Assembly: GCF_019970045.1 (NCBI RefSeq) | Contig: NZ_JAHXYI010000003.1 | Span: 434,001 to 498,000, forward strand | Direction: 5' to 3' | Length of the DNA stretch: 64,000 bases | Origin: Chryseobacterium sp. GVT01B | Lineage (GTDB): Bacteria > Bacteroidota > Bacteroidia > Flavobacteriales > Weeksellaceae | Part shown: positions 19,696 through 28,816 of the stretch, piece by piece | Numbering within the stretch: position 1 is the first letter of the stretch | Layout of the letters: each line of letters opens with the position of its first letter | The notes under the pieces: generated by a model | Seen by the model: the letters and a program-made list of their open reading frames with translations, nothing else | Database searches by the model: none | Told to the model about the DNA's origin: nothing | Translations under genes and position numbers: made by a program

Positions 19696-20646
19696 ATGAT
19701 GGATTTTCTTATGAGTGAGGATGGGCTGGAAAATGTGTATGCATGGGCTATCCCGCTGCATGCAACCGTTATTTTAGCTGAAATGATTTACAGCCACGTT
19801 TCAGAAGCTAAGCTATATAGTGGGAAAGATCTTGCTACCAATGTTTATCTGGCATTGATGAACTTTGGTCTGGACCTTATCATGAAAGCTTTTGCCATGG
19901 GCGTTATGTTTTTCTTCTACAATCACAGACTTTTCTCATGGGATCTTAGTGTATGGTATCTGCTGGCCTGTTTTATCATCACAGATTTTGCCTATTACGT
20001 GCTGCATTATGTTGACCATCGTTCCAGAGCATTCTGGGCGGTACATATCACACATCACAGTTCAGAATACTTTAACCTTACAACAGGATTCAGAAGCCCT
20101 GTACTGCAGCCGTTATACAGATATTTATATTTTTCGCCGCTTGCATTTTTAGGGTTCAATCCTTGGCATATTATGGTAGCTTACGCCATTGGTCAGGTAT
20201 ATGGAACCTGGGTTCATACACAGACTGTGAAGAGTATGGGATTTTTAGAATATATTCTTGTCACTCCTTCTCACCACCGTGTTCATCATGCATGTAATGT
20301 AAAATACCTAGATAAAAATATGGGAATGTGCCTGATTATCTGGGATAAAATATTTGGAACTTTTCAAAAAGAAGACCCCAATATTCCTGTAAAATATGGA
20401 ATCTATCCTAAAATGCCGGACAACAGACCAGATACAGTCCTTTTTTATGAATGGAGAAAAATCTGGAAAGATCTTAAACAGCCCGGATTAAAATTCACTG
20501 ACAGAATTAATTATATTTTCAACTCACCGGGGTGGAGACATGACGGAACCGGAAAAACGGTAAGGCAATACCAGAAAGAATATTTTGCAAAACAGGCAAA
20601 AAAGAAAGAACAACAGCAAACTCAGGAAAAGCAGAAAACTGCTTAA
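19696..20646 (+). CDS. Sterol desaturase/fatty acid hydroxylase family membrane protein
   Basis: 316 aa from the first ATG (a GTG directly precedes it and a second ATG follows). Several membrane helices cover residues ~18-35, 50-75, 85-105 and 145-170. The di-iron histidine boxes are H104xxxH108, H117xxHH121 and H193HxxHH198 (PF04116). It would hydroxylate or desaturate a lipid using O2; the substrate is unknown. The C-terminal tail is rich in Lys and Gln. A -7-like TACCTTTG is at 19672-19679. The gene ends at a hairpin with a T run. Confidence 0.9.
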   Translation: MMDFLMSEDGLENVYAWAIPLHATVILAEMIYSHVSEAKLYSGKDLATNVYLALMNFGLDLIMKAFAMGVMFFFYNHRLFSWDLSVWYLLACFIITDFAYYVLHYVDHRSRAFWAVHITHHSSEYFNLTTGFRSPVLQPLYRYLYFSPLAFLGFNPWHIMVAYAIGQVYGTWVHTQTVKSMGFLEYILVTPSHHRVHHACNVKYLDKNMGMCLIIWDKIFGTFQKEDPNIPVKYGIYPKMPDNRPDTVLFYEWRKIWKDLKQPGLKFTDRINYIFNSPGWRHDGTGKTVRQYQKEYFAKQAKKKEQQQTQEKQKTA

Positions 20647-20678
20647 ACTTGTTTTTAAAATCAATAGAAATCTAATGA

Positions 20679-20706
20679 AAAACGGGCTATTTTTAGCTCG
20701 TTTTTC
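20679..20706 (+). terminator. Intrinsic terminator after the hydroxylase gene
   Basis: AAAACGGGCTA pairs with TAGCTCGTTTT, with one mismatch, around a T-rich loop, followed by T residues. Confidence 0.8.
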
Positions 20707-20805
20707 TATTTTAAGATGAGAGAATGACGAATAAACAAATAATGAATCTCTTAAACTCTCCAACCCAAAATCAAGAATTTTTTTTCAAAAGACTACATTA
20801 AATAT

Positions 20806-20877
20806 TTAGATTCCTACGGAATGACAATGTGTGTGGAAAAATAAAGCGCTTAGTTGTCCAGTCCGTAGGAATCTATG
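20806..20877. repeat. Type A palindromic repeat (copy 4)
   Basis: ttagattcctacggaatgac (20806-20825) is inverted as gtccgtaggaatctatg (20861-20877), with a one-base change in the right arm (cagtccgtagg for cattccgtagg). It lies in the 363-base gap before the next gene. Confidence 0.8.
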
Positions 20878-20904
20878 TTCTTATAATCACAAATTCTCTC
20901 ATTT

Positions 20905-20990
20905 ACAAACCCTAAAACCCTAAAACTCTCAACCCTCAACCCTCGAATCCCGAACCCCGGACCTCACATCCCAACTCATCAACTCAGAAT
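20905..20990. repeat. C/A-rich (G/T-rich on the other strand) degenerate repeat
   Basis: The + strand shows aaaccctaaaaccctaaaac, then tctcaaccctcaaccctcga and atcccgaaccccgg. Related copies in the opposite orientation are at 10536-10575 (gagtttgagggtttgagagt) and 14104-14180 (gagttacgggatgcgg...ggttttagggta). It is a low-complexity intergenic family with no coding potential. Confidence 0.55.
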
Positions 20991-21009
20991 AAAATCCTAT
21001 TTTTGTTAA

Positions 21010-21918
21010 ATGAAAAAATTCTTTCTGATTGTTGCCCTCATCATTACTCAATCTGCATTTTCCCAGCAGGCCGACTTTCTGAAAATAAAAAAATACAGGG
21101 TTAATTATCTGAATGATAAGATTGAAGAAACTTCAGGGCTTGACATTTTAAACGGAAAATTATACACTTTCAACGATAGTGGAAATCCAGCTGAGCTTTT
21201 TGAAATTGATAAAAATAATGGCGAAATTATCCGAACACTGAAAACCAATCTGATTAATAATGATTGGGAAGCTTTGGCTAATGACGGTGAGAATTTTTAT
21301 ATCGGAGATTTTGGAAATAATGTAGGAACAAGGAAAAATCTGATGATCTATAAAGTTCCTTACGAACGTCTTGATACTTCTATTAACATTAAAATTCCTG
21401 GCTCGGAAAGAGCTTTAGATGGAACGACAATTTCTTTTTATTATCCTGAACAGACTGAATTTATTTCCAAAAATACCAGAAATGATTTTGATGCAGAAGC
21501 CATGATCTATTTGAACGGAAAGCTGCATATATTTACTAAAGAATGGGTAGCAAAAGCAACCTCTCATTATATTGTAGACCCCAATATTTCAGAATTTCAA
21601 AAAGCAGAAAAGATTGAAACCTATAAAACAGGTTTTGTAGTTACAGATGCTTCCTATTTTGATAAAAAGCTCTATTTGGTGGGATATACCAAGAAAACGG
21701 AAGTCTTTTTAGACATCTTTACTGAAACGGAACCCGGAATATTTTTCAAAGAAAAACCAAAGCATTATTATTTGGGAACAGCTCTTTCATTAGCTCAGAT
21801 TGAAGGAATAAGTGTAGATGAAACGGGAATTTATATTTCCGGGGAAAAATTTAAATCTCCACTGGGAACTACAAAACCTTCTTTTTATTTTATCCCGAAA
21901 GATCAACTCAAAGATTAA
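21010..21918 (+). CDS. Secreted beta-propeller-like protein, function unknown
   Basis: 302 aa with a signal peptide ending near SAFSQQA. The mature protein contains ETSGLDILNGKLYTFNDSGN, NDWEALANDGENFYIGDFGN, DAEAMIYLNGKLHIFTKEW and IEGISVDETGIYISGE. These are evenly spaced propeller-like strands seen in a common Bacteroidota secreted family with no assigned function (I recall it only as hypothetical). A -7-like TATTTTTG (20998-21005) nearly touches the ATG. Confidence 0.8.
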   Translation: MKKFFLIVALIITQSAFSQQADFLKIKKYRVNYLNDKIEETSGLDILNGKLYTFNDSGNPAELFEIDKNNGEIIRTLKTNLINNDWEALANDGENFYIGDFGNNVGTRKNLMIYKVPYERLDTSINIKIPGSERALDGTTISFYYPEQTEFISKNTRNDFDAEAMIYLNGKLHIFTKEWVAKATSHYIVDPNISEFQKAEKIETYKTGFVVTDASYFDKKLYLVGYTKKTEVFLDIFTETEPGIFFKEKPKHYYLGTALSLAQIEGISVDETGIYISGEKFKSPLGTTKPSFYFIPKDQLKD

Positions 21919-21953
21919 TTTGTCTTAAAATTGAGCGAAAAAAATTATCTTTG
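21919..21953 (+). promoter_or_regulatory. Promoter of the polyprenyl synthase gene
   Basis: TATCTTTG at 21946-21953 fits TAnnTTTG. A TTG at 21919-21921 is 24 bases upstream and another at 21931 is 12 upstream, so the -33 element is uncertain. The GTG start follows at 21990. Confidence 0.55.
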
Positions 21954-21989
21954 TGAGAATTAATAATTATTCACCCAGCATCGCAGATT

Positions 21990-22967
21990 GTGGCAAACAT
22001 TGTAGAAGAGATTAAACGACCGATCAATGATGAAATGAAACTTTTTGAACAGAAGTTTTATGAGTCAATGCAGAGTAAAGTAGCTTTATTAGATAAAGTA
22101 ACCCGTTTTATTGTTACCACCAAAGGAAAGCAGATGCGCCCAATGTTTGTGTTTCTTTGTGCTAAACTTGTGGGTGAAGTCACAGAAAAGACGTATCGTG
22201 GTGCTTCTATGATCGAGCTGATTCATACTGCAACTCTTGTACATGATGATGTGGTGGATGAGAGTTTTAAACGTCGTAATTTCTTTTCAATCAATGCTTT
22301 GTGGAAGAATAAAATTGCGGTTTTGGTAGGTGACTATCTCTTATCAAAATCAGTTTTATTATCAACAGACCATAAAGATTATGATTTACTTGGAGTAATT
22401 TCCAGAACAATCCGTGAAATGTCAGAAGGTGAACTTCTTCAGCTGGAAAAAGCGAGAAAACTGGATATTACTGAAGATGTTTATTATGAGATTATCCGCC
22501 AGAAAACAGCAACTCTGATTGCAGCATGCTGTGAAATAGGAGTTCTTTCCAATAATGCGGACGAAGCTTTGGCTAAGAAGATGATGGACTTTGGAACTTT
22601 TACAGGAATGGCATTTCAGATTAAAGATGATCTTTTCGATTATTTAAGCTCAAACGTGATCGGAAAGCCCGTAGGAATTGATATTAAAGAACAGAAAATG
22701 ACCCTGCCTTTAATTCATACTCTGAAAATTGCCAATGAGAAAGATAGAAAGTATTATTTCGATACCATAAAACGTTATAATAATAATCCTAAGCGTGTAA
22801 AAGAGCTTATAGAATTCGTCAAAACCTCTGGCGGACTGGAATATGCTATTACCGTAATGAAGGATTTCCAGCAGAAAGCCAAAGATATTCTGAACGAATT
22901 CCCGGATTCTGAAGCTAGAAAATCGCTGCATAGTATGTTGGATTATGTAATTGAAAGAAAGTTTTAA
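21990..22967 (+). CDS. Long-chain polyprenyl diphosphate synthase
   Basis: 325 aa, GTG start (no ATG fits the family N-terminus). The first aspartate-rich motif is VHDDVVD (Asp86, 87, 90) and the second is FQIKDDLFDY; GKQMRP is the conserved substrate-binding motif. The bulkiness before the first motif fits a long-chain (octaprenyl or similar) synthase that makes the menaquinone side chain. The exact chain length cannot be read. It ends at a strong bidirectional terminator. Confidence 0.92.
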   Translation: MANIVEEIKRPINDEMKLFEQKFYESMQSKVALLDKVTRFIVTTKGKQMRPMFVFLCAKLVGEVTEKTYRGASMIELIHTATLVHDDVVDESFKRRNFFSINALWKNKIAVLVGDYLLSKSVLLSTDHKDYDLLGVISRTIREMSEGELLQLEKARKLDITEDVYYEIIRQKTATLIAACCEIGVLSNNADEALAKKMMDFGTFTGMAFQIKDDLFDYLSSNVIGKPVGIDIKEQKMTLPLIHTLKIANEKDRKYYFDTIKRYNNNPKRVKELIEFVKTSGGLEYAITVMKDFQQKAKDILNEFPDSEARKSLHSMLDYVIERKF

Positions 22968-22980
22968 AAAATTAATACAT

Positions 22981-23020
22981 AAAAAGGATTCGGCGCACCT
23001 ATGGTGCGCCGAATCCTTTT
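22981..23020. terminator. Strong bidirectional terminator
   Basis: AAAAGGATTCGGCGCACC pairs perfectly over 18 bases with its inverse around TAT, with A and T runs outside. It separates the convergent polyprenyl synthase and VGINT-family genes. Confidence 0.95.
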
Positions 23021-23035
23021 TATGTATGTTCCTGT

Positions 23036-23845
23036 TTATATTTTCTGTACCGTTACATTGGTCACATTTCCATTTCCTGTAGGTCCCATCTCTGTTGATA
23101 AAATTGTGCATGCCTGATTGGGAGCAGCTGTAAAACGAATCTGATAACCTGCTGTAGGCACTACAATTACAGTCGTGTAATTCATTAGTTCACCAATTCT
23201 TGTTGAAGCAGTCAGGGTAGGAGTTGCAGCTCCTGCATAGTGGCTTCCCCTTCCCAGATAGTTACTGTCGGGAACAGGTCTTATCCCTAAAAGTAATTGC
23301 GCTCCTGCAGAAATATTTGTAAAACTTGCCTGTAAAGTCACCAGGTAATTACCCGCCTGATTAAATGTCAGGACCCCTGAAGAGGTGTTGTAAGAATAAA
23401 ATGGCGAAGTAGCAACGGGGCTGGCAAACATTAATGTCACAATTGAAGCAGCACTACCAATGGTCTGATCGGCAGCCAAACGTGCATGAAATAGTGAATA
23501 AGCCGTAAAGTCTATCGTTTTCAGGACACCCGTGGCATCTGCAACAACAACTCTGTCTGTTCCACCAACTCCAATATTGGAATTAATATTTCGGACACGT
23601 ACATTTCCAGAACTTACATCCAGCTTTTCTGTTGGGGTAGTTGTGCCTATGCCTACTTGTGCTGTATTAGTCACTGTAAAATCATTAGCCTGTTGTACTG
23701 CAGAAGGAGAACCGGATGTTGCATTATCTTTGGCTCCATCAATATGAAAGGTCGTTTGAGGATTCGAGGTATTTATTCCTACCTGTGAAAAGTAAAGTGT
23801 AGAAAAGGCAAAGACCTTAACTACGGTCAGTAATTTTTTTGTCAT
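23036..23845 (-). CDS. Secreted VGINT-family protein (paralogue 1)
   Basis: 269 aa. The signal peptide ends at TLYFSQ, followed by [20 protein letters not shown] and a second [18 protein letters not shown]. This paired VGIN/VGIG...LDV pattern resembles the tail-fibre-like repeats common in flavobacterial surface proteins. The C-terminal half is a Ser/Thr-rich beta domain. Two other genes here (52432-53313 and 55983-56810) share the start. Function unknown. Confidence 0.8.
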   Translation of the reverse strand: MTKKLLTVVKVFAFSTLYFSQVGINTSNPQTTFHIDGAKDNATSGSPSAVQQANDFTVTNTAQVGIGTTTPTEKLDVSSGNVRVRNINSNIGVGGTDRVVVADATGVLKTIDFTAYSLFHARLAADQTIGSAASIVTLMFASPVATSPFYSYNTSSGVLTFNQAGNYLVTLQASFTNISAGAQLLLGIRPVPDSNYLGRGSHYAGAATPTLTASTRIGELMNYTTVIVVPTAGYQIRFTAAPNQACTILSTEMGPTGNGNVTNVTVQKI

Positions 23846-23976
23846 CTTATAGTGTTTTAAAAATAATTACTGATGTTAATTTCAAATAATATACCGGAAT
23901 GATAAAAATTGGCGTTTATCGACAAATATCTATGGATTGTAGTTCGATAATGATAATTTATTTAATGTTTTTGACA

Positions 23977-24273
23977 TTAGATTATTTTTAGGCTTACAAT
24001 AATAACTGCTAGAACTATACAAAATAAAGCGATTAAAAATAAATAATCCGCAATACTCTCAAAGGTATGTTCCCGTTTTTCAGTCTTCGTTCTGATAGCC
24101 AGAAACGAGAAGAAGCAGCTGCATGCAAAAAAGATACTGGCAAGACCTGCAAATTCGTCTAAATGCGTATTCTGACTGATTTTAGCGATTTTTAGCGATG
24201 TCATGATAATCAATGAAAATCCTAAAAGATTGCTTGATGCATTCAAAATGTGAGGTGACTTTTTTTCCATCAT
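23977..24273 (-). CDS. Small membrane protein, 98 aa
   Basis: Three hydrophobic segments (residues ~12-28, 42-60 and 75-97) are separated by short charged loops (RTKTEKREH). I do not recognise a family. It stands alone, divergent from the E1 gene, in an AT-rich region. Confidence 0.7.
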   Translation of the reverse strand: MMEKKSPHILNASSNLLGFSLIIMTSLKIAKISQNTHLDEFAGLASIFFACSCFFSFLAIRTKTEKREHTFESIADYLFLIALFCIVLAVIIVSLKII

Positions 24274-24408
24274 TTACAATTTTTATCAAAATAAAGCACA
24301 ATTTTTTTTATTATCAAATTTTTAAAAAAGATTATTAAAAATTAAAATTAATTTAAAAAGTGTATATTAGCAAAATACTTGAAGATTAAAAAACTTTTTT
24401 ACTTAGCT

Positions 24409-26841
24409 ATGCAAACAACCTATATTGAAACACAGCAAATATCCTTTCAAGATTTTAAAAATCAGATACTTGAAGACTACAGGTTAGGAAGGATCTCTCG
24501 TGAAATATCTTATCTCGGAAGGAGAGAAGTACTCACTGGAAAAGCTAAATTCGGAATTTTTGGGGATGGAAAAGAACTTCCTCAGCTTGCAATGGCGAAA
24601 GTTTTCAGAAATGGGGACTTCCGTTCAGGATATTACAGGGATCAGACTTTTGCATTGGCAATAGATGCCTTAACAGTAGAAAGTTTCTTTGCACAGATGT
24701 ATGCAGATACAAGCGTGGAAAGAGAGCCTGCTTCAGCCGGAAGACAAATGAACGGGCATTTTGCAACAAGAAGTTTAAATGAAGACGGAAGCTGGAAAGA
24801 TCTGACAGCTCAGAAAAATATCTCTTCGGATATTTCTCCTACAGCAGGGCAAATGCCAAGATTATTGGGATTGGCTCAGGCTTCTACAATTTATAAAAGT
24901 GTAAAATTTGAAGGTTCAGAAAAATTCTCAAGAGAAGGTAACGAAATTGCTTTCGGGACCATTGGGGATGCTTCTACAGCAGAAGGTCATTTCTGGGAAA
25001 CTCTGAACGCTGCATGTGCACTTCAGGTTCCTATGATTGTTTCTATCTGGGATGATGGATACGGAATTTCAGTTCCTACTAAAAATCAAAGAGCAAAAGC
25101 TGACATCAGTGAGATGCTAAGTGGTTTCCAGAGAAAAGAAGGAGAAAATCAGGGATGTGAAATCATTCAGGTGAAAGCCTGGGATTATCCTGCATTATTG
25201 GATGCATATGCTAAGGCAGAACATTTTGCAAGAACAGAAAGTGTACCGGTAGTAGTTCATGTCATTGATGTTACTCAGCCTCAGGGACACTCTACATCCG
25301 GATCTCACGAAAGATATAAAAATGAAGAACGTCTGGCTTGGGAAGCTGAGTTTGACGGATTGGCAAAATTCAAAGAATGGATTTTGAACTATTCTATTGA
25401 GATTGATGGAAATGAAGAGGTGATTGCTACTGCTGAAGAACTGGAAGCTATTGATGAAGAAGCAAAAAAAATTGCAAAATCCGGACAGAAAACGGCTTGG
25501 GAAAACTATCAGAAAGCAGTTTCAGAACTTATTCAGTCTATCTTACCTTTAGTAGAGAACCTTAAAGGGCAGAATGCTGAAGTTGAAACATACATTTCTC
25601 AATTCAATAAGCTTGTTTCAAAAGCCAAAAAGGACATTTTCCATTTAGTAAGAAAAGCTTTATTGGCAACAAGAGGAACCAATTCTGCAGAAAGAAACCA
25701 GTTGATGCAGAAATACAATGAAGTTGCTGCAGTAGAAAAAGACAACTATTCATCTCACTTATACTCTCAGTCTGAGTGGAAATCTGAAAACATTCAGGAG
25801 ATCAAGCCGGTATATTCCGACAGCTCTGAGGATGTTGATGGAAGAGTAGTGATTAGAAATAATTTTGACAAAATTTTTGAAAAATATCCTGAAACTTTAA
25901 TCTTTGGTGAAGATACCGGAAACATCGGTGACGTAAACCAGGGATTGGAAGGAATGCAGGAAAAATACGGTGCTTTACGTATCGCTGATACAGGAATTCG
26001 TGAGGCAACAATTCTTGGACAGGGAATTGGTATGGCAATGAGAGGTTTGAGACCAATTGCTGAAATCCAGTACTTAGACTACGTTCTTTACTGTTTACAA
26101 GGGATGAGTGATGATCTTGCAACCGTACATTACAGAACGAAAGGAGGTCAGAAAGCTCCACTAATCATCAGAACAAGAGGTCACAGACTAGAAGGAATCT
26201 GGCATTCAGGTTCTCCAATGGCGGGTATTCTTAACCTTTCAAAAGGAATTCTGGTATTGGTACCTAGAAACCTTACAAAAGCTGCCGGATTCTATAACAC
26301 AATGCTTCAGGCTGACGAACCTGCGATCATCGTAGAATGTCTGAACGGATACAGATTAAAAGAAAAACAACCGGATAACTTAGGAGAATTCACCGTTCCT
26401 GTAGGGAAAATTGAAGTAACTAAAGAAGGAAAACATGTTACTTTGGTCACTTACGGTTCTACATGGAGAATTGTAACAGAAGCTGCCAACGAATTGGAAA
26501 AACTGGGGATTTCTGCAGAAGTAATTGATATTCAGTCGTTGATTCCTTTCGATTTATCTCACGAAATTGCTGAAAGTGTTAAGAAAACAAACAGATTAGT
26601 CGTGATTGACGAAGATGTGGAAGGAGGAACTACAGGATTCATCTTACAGCAGATCCTTGAAAAGCAGAAAGCTTTCAGATACCTGGATTCTGATCCGTTG
26701 ACGATTGCTGCAAACGATCACAGACCTGCGTATGCAAGTGATGGTGACTATTTCAGTAAGCCATCTGCAGACGATATGGTAGAAAAGATCTACGCTATGT
26801 TTAATGAAACAAATCCTCAGAAATATCCAGCGATATTCTAA
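24409..26841 (+). CDS. Fused 2-oxoacid dehydrogenase E1 (alpha + beta subunits)
   Basis: 810 aa from the ATG at 24409; a TTG 30 bases upstream is in frame but less likely. The alpha part (to ~470) has the thiamine diphosphate motif GDASTAEGHFWETLNAA near residue 186 and WDDGYGIS. The beta part (from ~478) contains LIFGEDTG, REATILGQGIGMAMRGLRP and VEGGTTG. It decarboxylates pyruvate or branched-chain 2-oxoacids and passes the acyl group to E2 lipoyl. The fused form is common in this phylum (from memory). The E3 gene is at 54513 in this window; no E2 is here. Confidence 0.92.
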   Translation: MQTTYIETQQISFQDFKNQILEDYRLGRISREISYLGRREVLTGKAKFGIFGDGKELPQLAMAKVFRNGDFRSGYYRDQTFALAIDALTVESFFAQMYADTSVEREPASAGRQMNGHFATRSLNEDGSWKDLTAQKNISSDISPTAGQMPRLLGLAQASTIYKSVKFEGSEKFSREGNEIAFGTIGDASTAEGHFWETLNAACALQVPMIVSIWDDGYGISVPTKNQRAKADISEMLSGFQRKEGENQGCEIIQVKAWDYPALLDAYAKAEHFARTESVPVVVHVIDVTQPQGHSTSGSHERYKNEERLAWEAEFDGLAKFKEWILNYSIEIDGNEEVIATAEELEAIDEEAKKIAKSGQKTAWENYQKAVSELIQSILPLVENLKGQNAEVETYISQFNKLVSKAKKDIFHLVRKALLATRGTNSAERNQLMQKYNEVAAVEKDNYSSHLYSQSEWKSENIQEIKPVYSDSSEDVDGRVVIRNNFDKIFEKYPETLIFGEDTGNIGDVNQGLEGMQEKYGALRIADTGIREATILGQGIGMAMRGLRPIAEIQYLDYVLYCLQGMSDDLATVHYRTKGGQKAPLIIRTRGHRLEGIWHSGSPMAGILNLSKGILVLVPRNLTKAAGFYNTMLQADEPAIIVECLNGYRLKEKQPDNLGEFTVPVGKIEVTKEGKHVTLVTYGSTWRIVTEAANELEKLGISAEVIDIQSLIPFDLSHEIAESVKKTNRLVVIDEDVEGGTTGFILQQILEKQKAFRYLDSDPLTIAANDHRPAYASDGDYFSKPSADDMVEKIYAMFNETNPQKYPAIF

Positions 26842-26863
26842 TTGGGATTTTAAATAAATTTTG

Positions 26864-26895
26864 AAACCGCTCCAAAAGGAAGCGGTTTTGTTTTT
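26864..26895 (+). terminator. Intrinsic terminator of the E1 gene
   Basis: AAACCGCTCC pairs with GGAAGCGGTTT (one bulge) around AAAA, followed by a T-rich run. Confidence 0.85.
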
Positions 26896-26924
26896 TAGAA
26901 ATGGACTTAAAATTTGTAAATTTG
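26888..26924 (+). promoter_or_regulatory. Putative promoter of the methyltransferase gene
   Basis: TAAATTTG at 26917-26924 matches the -7 consensus; a TTG at 26888-26890 is 26 bases away, slightly long. The ATG follows 33 bases later. Confidence 0.5.
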
Positions 26925-26956
26925 AGAATTGACCATCTTCTTTAAACACTAATTAA

Positions 26957-27700
26957 ATGAAAATAACTCAGCTTGTAATCTTATTCAATTATAAAAAAAT
27001 AGTACTTGGTATTTTGATATCATTATTTCTTTTTATACTGTCTTTTCAGATAAATTCATCACTATTGATCATATTATTAAGAAGCTTTGGGAGTCTTATT
27101 ATTTTAAATATATTGGCTTCAATTGTTGCATCGTATATTCTTTATGATAAATCTGATTTGTATGAACCGAATAATTTAAGAGAGTTTGCAGACTGGGAAA
27201 AAATTGAAAATGCTGTTGTAATTCATGCAAGCTTTGATCCTTTATCAGGAAAACTTGAGGAAAAATATCCAAAAATAAACTTTACGGTTTGTGATATTTA
27301 CGGAAACAGACATGAGCATGAAAGCGGGATTGAAGTTTCAAAAAAAATGTTTCCTCCCAATCCCAGAGAAATAAGAATTTCACCAGATACTTTACCTTTT
27401 GAGAACGAATCTCAGGATGTTATTCTTGCAGTCACCGCACTTCATGAGATTCTTGATCATCAGAAAAGAGTTTTGTTTTTTAAAGAAGCTAAAAGAATTT
27501 TGAAAAAAGGAGGCCTAATCATAATATCTGAACAGTTTAGAGATATTACCAATTTTATATTCTTTAATATCGGAGCTTTTCACTTTTTAAGTCAAAAACA
27601 ATGGAAAGAATCAATTTCACCAGCAGAAATGAAAATAATAGAAAATAAAAAAATCACTCCTTTTGCCAATATGTTGATTTTAAAGAAAGATCAAGTATAA
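26957..27700 (+). CDS. Membrane-anchored class I SAM-dependent methyltransferase
   Basis: 247 aa. Two hydrophobic helices cover residues ~15-32 and ~38-62. The rest is a methyltransferase-like fold: DTLPFENESQDVILAVTALH (motif IV), then EAKRILKKGGLIIISEQF (motif V). The usual glycine-rich motif I is replaced by VIHASFDPLSGKLEEKYP, so SAM binding is plausible but not certain. The substrate is unknown; the membrane anchor suggests a lipid or quinone. It is convergent with the next gene. Confidence 0.75.
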   Translation: MKITQLVILFNYKKIVLGILISLFLFILSFQINSSLLIILLRSFGSLIILNILASIVASYILYDKSDLYEPNNLREFADWEKIENAVVIHASFDPLSGKLEEKYPKINFTVCDIYGNRHEHESGIEVSKKMFPPNPREIRISPDTLPFENESQDVILAVTALHEILDHQKRVLFFKEAKRILKKGGLIIISEQFRDITNFIFFNIGAFHFLSQKQWKESISPAEMKIIENKKITPFANMLILKKDQV

Positions 27701-27734
27701 TTTTCATAAAATTACTTCTGCTGGTGCTACAATT

Positions 27735-28151
27735 TTAATCCTTCTCAGCCAGAGTAATTCTCAGCTTATTCAAAGTATTCATCAGAGTTATACTTGCCGT
27801 AAGTTCTACAATTTCTCTTTCCGTGAATTGCTCTATCAGTTTTGATTTGATATTTTGCCAATCATCTTTACTGTAAATGATAGCTTCAGCCCATTCTAAA
27901 ACAAGCTTTTGTTGATTATTGAAGGCATTGGTATGTTTCCAGCCTGGAAGTCTGTTAATCATATCCTGTTCAAAGCCAAAATCAGAGAGTTCTTTTGCAT
28001 GATAGCTGCAGCAATAAGCACAGCCGTTAATTTGAGAAACCCGAAGTTCAACGAGTGCAATTAATTTTTCGTCAATCCCGGATTTTCTAATGCTGTTGTG
28101 GGCTTTATACAGATTTCCAATAGTTTCTTTTGCAATTTCTTTGTAATTCAT
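27735..28151 (-). CDS. AhpD-like carboxymuconolactone decarboxylase family protein
   Basis: 138 aa from MNYKEIAKETIG; the open frame extends 12 codons further, but the family starts here. The redox motif is NGCAYCCSYHAKEL (Cys44, Cys47, His51), as in AhpD-like peroxidases. It probably reduces peroxides or acts in thiol redox control. It lies 108 bases downstream of the HxlR regulator, on the same strand, so the two may be cotranscribed. Confidence 0.88.
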   Translation of the reverse strand: MNYKEIAKETIGNLYKAHNSIRKSGIDEKLIALVELRVSQINGCAYCCSYHAKELSDFGFEQDMINRLPGWKHTNAFNNQQKLVLEWAEAIIYSKDDWQNIKSKLIEQFTEREIVELTASITLMNTLNKLRITLAEKD

Positions 28152-28259
28152 AATGAAAATTTTTGTGCAAATTTGCATCAGAAACACTTCAAAACCTATA
28201 TACTTACTTTTTGGTTATACACTTACCTTTTTGAAAGTACAATTTAAAATAAAAGGCTA

Positions 28260-28652
28260 TCAAACATTGACAGCCTTTTTATTTTTCACATCTTCATTCA
28301 AAAAAGCGCAATCTTTATCTTCATGCGATCCTTTTACCTGATATTTAGCTTCCCACTCTTCCAGTAAATATAAAATTGGCAGCAAAGCCAATCCCTTTTC
28401 TGCAAGAGAATATTCCACGCGTGGAGGAAGTTCTTTAAACTCTTCACGGATAACCAATCCATCGGTTTCCATTTCCCTCAGCTGATCAGTTAATACCTTT
28501 CTGGAAATGACATTAATGCGTACTGCCAGTTCTCCAAAACGTAATCTCCTGTCTTTAATAACAAGAACTATAATAGGCTTCCATTTGCTTCCTAAAGCGG
28601 CCATAGCTTTACCCAGAGGACAGCTGTATTGCATTAATTCATTCTTTTTCAT
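28260..28652 (-). CDS. HxlR family transcriptional regulator (possible redox sensor)
   Basis: 130 aa winged-helix protein. The N-terminal YSCPLGKAMAALGSKWKPII is the HxlR signature, with Cys11 at the position used for thiol sensing in YodB/HypR-type members (from memory). FGELAVRINVISRKVLTDQL is the recognition region. It is divergent from an Old Yellow Enzyme gene, and the intergenic region has repeated GTTAC boxes that fit HxlR operators. It is likely to repress the OYE gene and possibly itself and the AhpD-like gene. Confidence 0.9.
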   Translation of the reverse strand: MKKNELMQYSCPLGKAMAALGSKWKPIIVLVIKDRRLRFGELAVRINVISRKVLTDQLREMETDGLVIREEFKELPPRVEYSLAEKGLALLPILYLLEEWEAKYQVKGSHEDKDCAFLNEDVKNKKAVNV

Positions 28653-28697
28653 AAGAAAATCTTTATTTCAATATCATATGGAACCGGAATTTCATAC

Positions 28698-28793
28698 GTT
28701 ACTTTGATGTTACTAATGTAAGTTACTGCGAAGTTACCACTATTTTTTAATAAAAGATACAAAAGTGAACTATTATTAGTTACTTTGTGTAAC
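28698..28793. promoter_or_regulatory. Putative HxlR operator region (repeated GTTAC boxes)
   Basis: GTTACT occurs at 28698-28703, 28709-28714, 28722-28727 and 28779-28784, and GTTACC at 28733-28738. The last box forms the perfect inverted repeat GTTAC-TTTGT-GTAAC (28779-28793), next to the presumed OYE promoter. TTAC-TAAT-GTAA (28710-28721) is a second one. Confidence 0.65.
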
Positions 28794-28816
28794 AATTATA
28801 AAATATAAATTTAAAT